NCBI GenBank assembly: GCA_040954595.2
Contig: CM082582.2
Span: 3,658,001-3,722,000, forward strand
Length of the DNA: 64,000 nucleotides
Source: Balanoglossus misakiensis
Taxonomy: Eukaryota > Hemichordata
Reading direction: 5' to 3'
Both the position numbers and the translations under genes were made by a program. The notes below the pieces were generated by a model. The model saw only the letters and a list, made by a program, of their open reading frames with translations, searched no databases and was not told the DNA's origin. Positions 58,401-64,000 of this stretch are shown piece by piece (the first letter of the stretch is position 1; the number at the start of each line of letters is the position of its first letter).

Positions 58401-61400
58401 AGCAACCTTTAAAATGTTAATACATGTATTTTGATATGCATCAACAATAGTACATAATGTACTGTACTTTGTTAATTAAACAGCCCAATTAAGATGTCTG
58501 TAAACTGCCAATTGCTGATTTCATTCACCTGTCATAGTTGATGAAATCATCATGGTTGCATGATCCAATACAGTTGTATAGAGTCATGTATAAGCACATA
58601 CAGCTACATGTTCATTGTAGTGTCAACCACCTATTTCAAAATGGAAGTGGTTAATGGTATCACAGAATATCATATTCACAGAAACAAAACAGCGAAATGT
58701 GTTTCAATTTCTTTATAACAATTTCTTCAGATCTCGACCCACACACACTCAGTGGTGATTATCATCCTATTGGCGTAGTTTAGATTTATAGGTATATACT
58801 TTGATACATGTTTGACTTAATTGATCAGAGGCATAAAGTTTTTGATCATATTTTTTCCCAGGTCAAAATCTGTTTACTGATATCCAGAAGAGCAGACACC
58901 AATGGCAGATGATGATTGGGAATATATGTGTGCAGGTGCAGGAAGGTGACATCACCGCGGAAACCACTGCTGCTATTGTCAATAGCTCTAATGAAGATCT
59001 AAATCTGAGTCACGGTAAGATAAAAGTATAACTTTGCATCATAATGTGTGGTCAAAGCTCCCAGCAAGTTTTTTAATTTATTCCCAAATTTCAATATCAT
59101 GAGCCTGTCACAAGTTTTATGCATTTTTTCCTGTTAGTTAGTTAGACTTTCAACTTTTTTTTTCGTTTTGGTCAGAGAAAAAAGAAAGCTTAATTGTTGA
59201 TTTTAGTCAGAAATATATGACAAATCACAAAAAAGTCAGTTGTTCAGTTTCTTGCCATTAAAATACAATTTTTAAAAATGTTAGTGATTAACTTACATTG
59301 TGTTTATTTAACTTTAAAAATAAAGTTTTTTGGTTTAAACATTCATCTTATCTTCCTAGTGATTCTCTGAATGCATGGTTTGTTTTCAAAGGTTGCAGCT
59401 TCTATATGCACCTGTTTTGTGAGTGTGAGTTGACAACAGTATCGACCAATCAGGAGCAACCTTGCCAGAAAGGCCCCGAACGTCTTACTTAGATTTGTTG
59501 ATAATCAAATGAGCAATGCAAGGTTTGTGATAGACAAGATCTATCACAAACTTCATTTCGACTTCCATTGAAATCTAACACCAATTAATTTAAGGAAGTT
59601 GGAGATTTCATATATTCCCTGAAGGCTGCATTAAAATTTTCTGGAATTGCGGTATAAAATTGACAAGCCTTAAACTGTCCGGAGGTGAACAACCAAATGT
59701 GTTTTTGTTTTATCTGTATAGGTGCTGTTTCTATTGCCATTGTGAAATCCGGAGGCAGGACAATTGTGGATGAATGTCAACAGCTTGGTAGACAGAAGCC
59801 AGGTACTGCTGTTATAACTGGAGCTGGAAAACTGCGCTGCAGCAACATCATTCATCTGGTTTCAGCAAACAAAGAAAACCTGGAGAAGAGTATCATGAGT
59901 TCCTTGATGTTGGCAGAGCAGAGTGGAATAAAATCATTGGCAATGCCAGCCATTGGTACAGGTATGTATAATAGATCAATATTGAACACACAGGTACTAC
60001 CGGTACCTCAAGGGACTGTATGACCTACATGTTCATGCATGCCAGTAATGCTTGCTATTTCCTAAAGCCATGGGTATTAGTGGTGCTCAAAGCCTGAGTA
60101 AAGGCTAGACAAGAACTCCTAGGTCAAAGGATGCTTTTTTCACAACATATGTTACCGCTGTACAAGTAAAATAATTGATAATTACCAATCCTTATCCCAT
60201 AAATCGTAGGTCAAATATACATATTGATAGGTCGAATTTTGAAAAAAAAGACCAAGACTGAAGTGGTGTTGGGTCCCTACAGAAAGATGTAGTAGGTCTT
60301 AATGAAATATGGAATATTTTGTCATATTTTGAGCAAGTTTTGTCACATTAAGTCAAAAAGTATTTTTGTAAATCAATTGACTGATGCAATATTGATATTG
60401 GTACCAAAATTAAATTTCTTTAAACAGATGATCAAAGTAAGGTTTGTGCAGATTGTGAGAAAAACTTTCCTGTGATGCTCTTGTTTTTCACAAACTGTAT
60501 GTCTGACAGCTTTGAAATTTTATATAAAAAATTGGTTTCTAACGCATTGCTCTACCGGTATGTGTCTATGCTCTACATGTATTTAAAAAGAATTTAAAAT
60601 CACACTGTAATGGTGTTTGAGAAACTGTCCCGTGGGAAACAATTGTAGAGCTGCATCGGCTGCAAAATTTATACAAACCTATTGCTTTAATTTTTCAAAT
60701 CAGGTAAACTGGGCATTGATTCAAGGGATGTTGCCAACAAGACATTTCAAGTAATTCGTGACTTCTTTCAGAAAGTTCATCCACGTAATCTGAGGCTCAT
60801 CAGAATCACCATCTTTCAGCAGGATATTGTTGATATATTCCGCCGTGCAATGACTGATTCGATAGCGATGCCACAAACGCAGGATGGCCATGGAGCAGTT
60901 AGAAGATGGATTGGTAACATGTTCTCAGTGAAATTTTGTATTGTATTGTGCACAAATTTGCACCTTTCATTTGCATTGCAAGGTCCTGGACCCATATTCA
61001 AAAGAGATACAATGACTTACAGGTTTTACACAAGTATGTGCATAGGTAAATATCTTTGGAGCCAAACATAAATGGTGTTGCACATTGATGCTATTTTGCA
61101 ATCATGCCTGATTTTCTTCCATTAGGTGGTTTTGGGTCTGCAGTAAAACAGGATTTCTTGGGACAGGATAAAAAAGATCACCGGCAGGCAACTCCAAAGC
61201 AGTGGAATACAATTATTTTAGATATATATGCTGGATCTCCAAATGCAATTGATGAAGCGATTAAAAGTATCGAAAAAACAATGGAAATAGAGTCAACAGA
61301 GCTAGTAAGGAAATAAAAATACATTATATGTAATTTAAGGTGCATAAGTCATATTTCTCACCAAAAACAATAATGGAACCCTAACAAACCAGTCATTAAC

Positions 61401-62127
61401 TTCAAGTATTGGTATCACTTTCCTAATGTTAATATCTCATTCAAAACAGGAACTAACCTGAGGAAAAACAGAATACTACTACATGTATTTGTTTTGCATT
61501 ATCTATATTTCTTCTTGAAAGATATTAATATAAAACATGATGAAAATCACACAGCCCAATTCAGTTAATGTTATTCCTGCTTTAAGTGCCTAATTGGCAA
61601 AGTTAATGTGTGTGGTACAATATGTATAGAATCATGTGTTATATTATGTAATTAAGGTGACATTGGGTTTGAAACTGACTTGGTGACTGCTACTTTTTGC
61701 ATAATTTTCATGATAAGCTTACTAATGGTATACACAGACTTTTTATCAACCTCTACTTTTTGCTAATGTTTAAATCTGGACAAATTTAAAAAGGCACTTC
61801 ACCCATTTATCCAGCCTCTCAATGCAAAAGTATGTATTATATAACTCTTGTTGTGTGGGCACATGGGTACTAAGAATCTACTAAGAATCTTCACAAACTC
61901 AAAATGGTGTCATCTACATGAACTAATGCAAGATCCAGGGATTGAACATTGCCCCTTTGAAGTTTCTTTGTATTGTTGATATGGTACACGTCATCTTTAA
62001 AATAGATATGAATGACTTATTTAAATTTATGGTTACTTTTAAATTGCAGATGATTGATACGGAAAGTGTCAGAAAACTCTCTGGCGAGGACATGTCATGT
62101 CTACGTGACTTCGCAGAAACAATAAGT
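40209..62127 (+). CDS. PARP14-like: PARP14-like protein, 5' portion (RRM array, KH region, two macrodomains)
   Basis: Gene-level entry; runs past the right edge. Starts at ATG 40209 and is assembled from up to 25 exons. Domain order: RRM1 (two exons), RRM2 and RRM3 (two exons each, near-identical), an acidic linker and RRM4-5-6 in a 2829-bp unit present three times, a long KH-type region, macrodomain 1 (GDLTK...VDAIVSAAN, IPAIGSGGLGFP), macrodomain 2 (GDITAETTAAIVNSSN, MPAIGTGKLG) and a KH-like/pre-WWE segment. PARP14 proteins bind and write ADP-ribose and act in interferon-type immunity in vertebrates (established). The WWE and catalytic ART domains expected next are outside the window, so activity cannot be judged. 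From exon 1 through macrodomain 2, constitutive exons are phase 1-1 and mostly multiples of three. Confidence 0.85.
40492..40640 (+). CDS. Candidate alternative 3' exon of PARP14-like gene
   Basis: Acceptor CTTTCTTACACACAG; TG completes a Val codon with the G of exon 1. The frame VPPDQHCPDDCRDYVRNMHP then continues to TAG at 40638. The stretch is clearly GC-richer than the adjoining intron and AATAAA signals occur near 40910. It would give a ~114-residue protein with only half an RRM. It could instead be GC-rich DNA downstream of the promoter. Confidence 0.3.
41090..41560 (-). repeat. Dispersed repeat, inverse copy of 62700-63220
   Basis: TGGACCAGTATGGGGTC, GGTGACCTCAGGTGACCTTT, GACCTACTTT and CACCTGTGACACCTGCTTA are complements of blocks in 62700-63080. 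Lies in intron 1. Confidence 0.75.
41658..41824 (+). CDS. PARP14-like: Alternative second-half exon of RRM1
   Basis: Acceptor ATTACCTTACAG; AA completes Glu with the G of exon 1; donor AAACAG/GTAAAT in phase 0. It encodes ESVNAVLQKKQIVHN, then GNLVQLSVTACPL, the alpha2-beta4 pattern of an RRM, like DAARVLERQNHKISQMKLTV elsewhere in this gene. It therefore competes with the exon at 43017 for completing RRM1. Because its donor is phase 0, it can only lead to 42567. Confidence 0.65.
42240..42425. mobile_element. Diverged relative of the intronic TTAA MITE
   Basis: In inverse order it holds CATATGCTCATGAATATATGG, TCTGAGTGTTCTAAGGAACG, GTGCCACCCACTGAAAAT and GTGACTGTGTACCTT, matching blocks of the element at 47817-47990. 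Confidence 0.55.
42567..42968 (+). CDS. PARP14-like: Alternative terminal exon, disordered Tyr/Gln/Pro-rich tail
   Basis: Acceptor TTTTTCACAG in phase 0, following the phase-0 donor at 41824; 133 codons to TGA. The tail is acidic at first (DDSTTEEGE), then low in hydrophobics and rich in Ser, Pro, Gln and Tyr (YPQQGMPLQDPN, SKGQQYYQSQK): a prion-like disordered region. With exon 1 and 41658 it predicts a ~254-residue RRM protein lacking KH, macro and ART domains. An internal donor CAAG/GTATGC at 42798 (phase 1) could bypass the stop and join 43017. Confidence 0.6.
   Translation, partial: DSLLDDSTTEEGENRTNFVPDETVKYPNIQEGTPDSEQSARYPPAQFSAENYGFYNTSGRDFPADSSARSSMAYPQQGMPLQDPNVSANMGSDQPWNTPPRSNTPNMPQAVPGGVVHQKSPYSKGQQYYQSQK
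43017..43103 (+). CDS. PARP14-like: PARP14-like, second half of RRM1 (long form)
   Basis: Acceptor TTCTTTGTTTCAG, donor GAAG/GTCAGT, 87 bp, phase 1-1. Encodes VTERVLGCDLVLDGVHLTVR, alpha2-beta4, then a short DTDE linker. Joins exon 1 cleanly. Confidence 0.8.
43706..43879 (+). CDS. PARP14-like: PARP14-like, first half of RRM2
   Basis: Acceptor TTCATTCTCAG, donor GAAG/GTGAGA, 174 bp, phase 1-1. Contains KLEVTGFKEGTSQEIVEMYF and ESRNRSGGGTLVKCEM. By eye identical to the exon at 46779-46952. Confidence 0.85.
44385..44570. mobile_element. Hairpin MITE nested in the piggyBac element
   Basis: ACACATGATGACTGAC and GTCAGTCATCATGTGT bound a ~186-bp self-complementary insert with inner arms CGGGCAACAGTGTATTTT/AAAATACACTGTTGCCC and a TTTTCCCTCGGG/CCCTCGGGAAAA tip. 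Confidence 0.7.
44692..45160 (+). pseudogene. piggyBac transposase N-terminal remnant
   Basis: ATG 44692 opens MATRAKFDADEVLEQVFQDS followed by an acidic DSDSDHSDSG stretch, typical of piggyBac transposase N-termini. After a frame break near 44880, VDTDDFAPVDFFQLFFPGDV and FELMSLSEQTDMYTAQFF match the start of the DDE_Tnp_1_7 domain. Frames are broken and the catalytic Asp region is absent, so it is non-functional. Confidence 0.75.
46323..46439 (+). CDS. PARP14-like: PARP14-like, second half of RRM2
   Basis: Acceptor CCCCATCTTCTAG, donor GAAG/GTATCT, 117 bp, phase 1-1. VAECVLSQEKHVLEGRPLIV then a charged His/Lys linker. Differs from its duplicate at 47470 by two residues (Glu to Ala, Asn to Lys). 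Confidence 0.85.
46779..46952 (+). CDS. PARP14-like: PARP14-like, first half of RRM3
   Basis: Tandem duplicate of 43706-43879, same splice sites and phase 1-1. Flanking intron is duplicated too but more diverged. Confidence 0.85.
47470..47586 (+). CDS. PARP14-like: PARP14-like, second half of RRM3
   Basis: Acceptor CCCCATCTTCTAG, donor GAAG/GTATCT, phase 1-1. VAECVLSQEKHVLAGRPLIV. The intron after it contains the left breakpoint of the 2829-bp repeat units. Confidence 0.85.
47817..47990. mobile_element. 174-bp MITE with TTAA borders (U1 copy)
   Basis: AGGTATACGGTCACC and GGTGACCGTATACCT ends between TTAA sites. The interior includes AACCAATCACAGATTTTCAG and GTGGGTGGCACACGCG. Copies in U2 (50646-50819) and U3 (53475-53648) were made with the unit. 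TTAA target suggests piggyBac-type mobilisation. Confidence 0.75.
48113..48289 (+). CDS. PARP14-like: PARP14-like U1, first half of RRM4
   Basis: Acceptor TTCCTGTTTAATAG, donor GATG/GTAAGC, 177 bp, phase 1-1. Acidic start ESDSEEEEANCT then IEVTGFPPDTSTETLELYFE. Confidence 0.8.
48479..48739 (+). CDS. PARP14-like: PARP14-like U1, end of RRM4 and start of RRM5
   Basis: Acceptor AATCTTTGCAG, donor GAAG/GTAAAC, 261 bp, phase 1-1. DAARVLERQNHKISQMKLTV completes RRM4; a KKKKKPK linker; then RQSFLLRGLADGTKREHLEL starts RRM5. Confidence 0.8.
49405..49641 (+). CDS. PARP14-like: PARP14-like U1, end of RRM5 and start of RRM6
   Basis: Acceptor TTGTTTTTCATCAG, donor AAAG/GTAAGA, 237 bp, phase 1-1. Lys-rich alpha2-beta4 (DFENIKKKIGKKKLNKAKIT) then CIMVKNLPPNVTDDTLELYF. 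Confidence 0.8.
49904..50476 (+). CDS. PARP14-like: PARP14-like U1, truncated large exon (end of RRM6, start of KH region)
   Basis: The true acceptor is TTCTCTTGTGTCCTCAG before TTCTAG; the open frame further left is intron. Encodes VLDSVLSRQHKVYKKAIEVQ, then PYYECLGEVV and ~150 residues shared with the intact exon at 55551. At 50465 the sequence switches to intron DNA. A GGGG/GTATAT site at 50476 is in phase 1 and could splice to 50942 in frame; without it translation stops at 50497. Lacks the three codons VIK present in U3. Confidence 0.65.
50942..51118 (+). CDS. PARP14-like: PARP14-like U2, first half of RRM4 copy
   Basis: Same sequence, splice sites and phase as 48113-48289. Confidence 0.75.
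51308..51568 (+). CDS. PARP14-like: PARP14-like U2, RRM4 end / RRM5 start copy
   Basis: Same as 48479-48739, phase 1-1. Confidence 0.75.
52234..52470 (+). CDS. PARP14-like: PARP14-like U2, RRM5 end / RRM6 start copy
   Basis: Same as 49405-49641, phase 1-1. Confidence 0.75.
52733..53305 (+). CDS. PARP14-like: PARP14-like U2, truncated large exon copy
   Basis: Copy of 49904-50476, with Cys in place of Tyr in the HQKYKEWPK segment. The same junction and possible GTATAT donor at 53305; otherwise a stop follows within seven codons. Confidence 0.65.
53771..53947 (+). CDS. PARP14-like: PARP14-like U3, first half of RRM4
   Basis: Matches 48113-48289; phase 1-1. Confidence 0.85.
54137..54397 (+). 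CDS. PARP14-like: PARP14-like U3, RRM4 end / RRM5 start
   Basis: Matches 48479-48739; phase 1-1. Confidence 0.85.
55052..55288 (+). CDS. PARP14-like: PARP14-like U3, RRM5 end / RRM6 start
   Basis: Matches 49405-49641 with one Thr to Ile change (DTGIALVSF); phase 1-1. Confidence 0.85.
55551..57305 (+). CDS. PARP14-like: PARP14-like large exon: RRM6 end, KH-type region, start of macrodomain 1
   Basis: 1755 bp, 585 codons, phase 1-1; acceptor GTGTCCTCAG, donor GCAG/GTAAAT. Starts VLDSVLSRQHKVNKKAVQVQ (RRM6 alpha2-beta4), then PYYECLGEVV. About 480 residues follow with repeated alpha/beta character (RILITGRLERVEQVEDKVNQ, TVLIIGFQTEIQTVLAQLKD, VLLTIRGTEDDVKVAAKALS), consistent with the KH-type repeats of PARP14. 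An acidic break (DDNDDEGFE) precedes GKGDLTKMHVDAIVSAANG, the N-terminal ADP-ribose pocket of macrodomain 1. Canonical NAAN is SAAN here; the key second Asn is kept. Confidence 0.9.
57729..58205 (+). CDS. PARP14-like: PARP14-like, macrodomain 1 (main part)
   Basis: Acceptor TTGTCTTTTAG; 477 bp, phase 1-1. GGPDIQGECSQIIRQRGRLY and GEAVPTGPGNLSCKAIIHAV, then the phosphate-binding loop IPAIGSGGLGFP, then EIRFVDNSDATCQQF. Together with the previous exon a complete macrodomain with binding loops intact, so ADP-ribose binding is likely. The donor AAG/GTTGGT is unusual; reading through gives a stop 11 codons later. Confidence 0.85.
58862..59014 (+). CDS. PARP14-like: PARP14-like, start of macrodomain 2
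   Basis: Acceptor ATTTTTTCCCAG, donor CACG/GTAAGA, 153 bp, phase 1-1. ICVQVQEGDITAETTAAIVN then SSNEDLNLSHG. SSN replaces the usual AAN; the Asn is kept. Confidence 0.85.
59722..59961 (+). CDS. PARP14-like: PARP14-like, middle of macrodomain 2
   Basis: Acceptor TTTATCTGTATAG, donor ACAG/GTATGT, 240 bp, phase 1-1. GAVSIAIVKSGGRTIVDECQ, PGTAVITGAGKLRCSNIIHL and AMPAIGTG. The GG(V/L)A helix start of active macrodomains is GAVS here. Confidence 0.85.
60704..60913 (+). CDS. PARP14-like: PARP14-like, end of macrodomain 2
   Basis: Acceptor TTTTTCAAATCAG, donor ATTG/GTAACA, 210 bp, phase 1-1. KLGIDSRDVANKTFQVIRDF and RNLRLIRITIFQQDIVDIFR complete the fold, then a linker. Confidence 0.85.
61126..61304 (+). 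CDS. PARP14-like: PARP14-like, KH-like segment after macrodomain 2
   Basis: Acceptor ATTTTCTTCCATTAG, donor GAGCTA/GTAAGG: phase 1 in, phase 0 out, the first constitutive break in the phase-1 series. Contains WNTIILDIYAGSPNAIDEAI and KSIEKTMEIES, a strand-helix pattern as in the last KH-type domain of PARP14. Confidence 0.8.
62050..62127 (+). CDS. PARP14-like: PARP14-like, last exon in window (pre-WWE)
   Basis: Acceptor TTTTAAATTGCAG, donor ATAAGT/GTGAGT, 78 bp, phase 0-0. MIDTESVRKLSGEDMSCLRD then FAETIS. The strong donor shows the gene continues to the right. Confidence 0.8.
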
Positions 62128-62251
62128 GTGAGTATTTTTCATGTCAAAGTTACTTTTCACTGTTAAGTGCTATTTGGTGTTTACATGATCATGAAATTTC
62201 AATGCCAACATTCAATATTACTTCCCTTACTTTAAGAATAAGCTTTTCAGC

Positions 62252-62464
62252 TACTGTAAAACAGGAAATTTTTTGCGAATGATAAATTTTCGCGAACTTC
62301 ACGAGAGCAAAAAGAACACGATAATAAAAAGTCGGGAAAGAACACTGTGTACAATAGAATGCTATTCAGAGATAAAGAGAACGAGAAAATTAATCATCGC
62401 GTAATAGTTGCCTCAGTTGATATTGCGAAACTTTCCTGTCACGAAAAATTCCCGTTTTACAGTA
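62252..62464. mobile_element. MITE with TACTGTAAAACRGG ends
   Basis: Second full copy of the 14665-14859 family (~213 bp), in the intron after the last visible PARP14-like exon. Confidence 0.8.
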
Positions 62465-62584
62465 TTTCATCTTGGAAAGCTTTTCATAAAATTCGTAGAA
62501 AAAATATTTTGATCATACCCAGCCATAGTTCAAAAATCATACATCACATTTACATGGCCGTTTGTGAGGACAAACACAATTAAA

Positions 62585-64000
62585 GCTGCGAGCAGCATTG
62601 TCGGGCCCAAGCGCTGATCTTGAATTATATATGCACAGTATGAATGAGAAGAAACAGAATTTTCTATCGGATGTATTATATCTTGACATAACAAGGATGT
62701 GTGTATTTTTGCTGCTTAAATAGGGTGAAGTAGGTCAAAGGTCACCTGAGGTCACCCAACATTTGGGCAATTTTTTTTTACCCATACTGGTCCATGTCCA
62801 ACAAAAACCAAAACTCTAGCTCTATTGGTTCACCTGTAATTAGGTATGTGCATATTTAATGAGGTCAACAGGTGTCACAGGTGACCCAAAAATTTGGCTT
62901 TACATTTTGGTCCCATCCTACCAAATGTCATGGCTGTATCTGCTCTGGATGCTGAGATATGCGAAAGTAGGTCAAAGGTCACCAGAGGTCACCAATAATT
63001 TGGGCAAAAAATGTTGATCCCATACTGGTCCATGTCCAACAAAAACAAAACCTCTAGCTCTATTGGTTCGCCTGTAATTAGCTATGTACATAATTAATGA
63101 GGTCAGCTGAGGTCAAAGGGGTCATGAAAAGTAGCAAAATATTTTGATCACACACTAATCCACATTCATCAAAAACCAAACGTCTAGCCATATAGGTTAG
63201 CCTGGAATTAGATATGCAGAAATAATACCGCGTGATAAGTAGGTCAAAGGTCATGTGAAAAATCGCCAAAAAATTGTAACCTATTTTAGTCACATGACGA
63301 TTGATATCCATAAAAAGAATTTGTATGCTATCAATTTTTAGACTAGAAAAAGGAATTTCAAATTTTCACTGCTTTTTACAAAATCCAATATGGCCGCCAT
63401 AATCTTCGACCAATCACAATGCTCTTTGCAAACTTGATAGACATCCGTGTAGTGACCATACTCCCCGAATCTTGCAACTCAGTTATCGCCCGCTCTGGAG
63501 AAGAAGATTTTTGGAGTTTAACTATGGTTTTTCGAAAATCAAATATGGCCGCCATAATCTTCGACCAATCACAATGATCTTCGCAAACTTGATAGACATC
63601 AGTTAGGTGACCACATACCCCAAACCCCGTGTCTCGGTTATCACCGGTTCTGGAGTAGAAGATTTTTGAAATTTAAGCCAGATTTCAGAAAAAAAATTGT
63701 AGCAAAAAAACTGCAACATTGACAGCAAAATTTCCAATTACAAAAATGATGGGTAGAAGGTAGTCTACCTGCATGCCAAATTTGAAGTCGATCTGACTTG
63801 TAGTTTCTGAGATCTGAGATTTGATTTTTTTCAGAAAATCCAAGATGGCCGCCAGGTCACATGACTAATTAAGTATTCACAAGTCACTGCACATCTACTC
63901 ATAGACCTTGACCACTGTAGCAAGTTTGAGCAGTGTACCTGCAGTAGTTTCAGAGATTTAGTTGGCCGAAGAATTGACACAAGAAAAAAGAAAGAAAGAA
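62585..64000 (+). repeat. Composite dispersed repeat with internal tandem blocks
   Basis: Opens AAGCTGCGAGCAGCATTGTC and reaches the window end in an AAGAAAGAAAGAA tail. Internal blocks repeat: GGTCAAAGGTCACC...CATACTGGTCCATGTCCAAC at about 62732 and 62972 (weaker at 63242), and ATGGCCGCCATAATCTTCGACC at about 63391 and 63546 (weaker at 63845). An inverse copy of part of it is at 41090-41560. Probably the 3' region of a retroelement; no ORF. Confidence 0.65.

Overview
This is animal (metazoan) nuclear DNA. It is AT-rich, introns have GT/AG borders, and non-autonomous DNA transposons are dense. The two recognisable genes, a KIAA1755/PLEKHG4-type gene and a PARP14-type gene with RRM and macro domains, together with the repeat style, suggest a marine invertebrate, most plausibly a deuterostome (hemichordate, cephalochordate or echinoderm). 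The sequence alone does not fix the species. No rRNA, tRNA or CRISPR was found.

Left half, about 2-29 kb, minus strand. Three shared exons (8636-8436, 3076-2572, 2255-2092) encode the N-terminal domain of KIAA1755 and puratrophin-1/PLEKHG4-like proteins and end at a stop codon. Upstream, over about 18 kb, lie at least eight short candidate first exons. Each has its own ATG and a GT donor exactly after a full codon (phase 0), and the first shared exon begins in phase 0. They look like interchangeable N-termini (soluble basic, membrane-anchor and hydrophobic versions) from separate promoters. The rest is introns, MITEs, a 992-bp transposon and a hammerhead-like relic.

Middle, 29-40 kb: a transposon nest. 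It holds a hairpin element in the promoter area of the 29.04-kb exon, a 590-bp TIR element (TATTA duplication), a 212-bp element (11-bp duplication), and two Foldback/Mutator-like elements with 9-bp duplications. The larger Foldback-like element contains a ~600-bp near-perfect palindrome and five ~280-bp tandem units that each carry a copy of the element's own end. A 1163-bp element (TAA duplication) sits just upstream of the PARP14-like gene and separates two perfect NF-kB-type motifs.

Right half, 40.2 kb to beyond the right edge, plus strand: a PARP14-like gene. Its RRM-like domains are each split over two exons, and nearly all exons are phase 1-1 (symmetrical). It has been expanded by tandem duplication at two scales: RRM2/RRM3 are near-identical neighbours, and a 2829-bp unit coding for three RRMs plus the first part of a KH-type region is present three times. 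Unit breakpoints cut a large coding exon, yet a GT at each junction lies in the phase needed to stay in frame. Two macrodomains follow; the expected WWE and ADP-ribosyltransferase domains lie beyond the window. Alternative 3' exons after exon 1 predict short RRM proteins with a disordered tail. A dead piggyBac copy sits in the RRM2 intron and TTAA-flanked MITEs in the repeat-unit introns.

Both genes appear to use phase-matched exon modules, phase 0 at the 5' end of the first gene and phase 1 throughout the second, so exons can be swapped, skipped or duplicated without losing frame.
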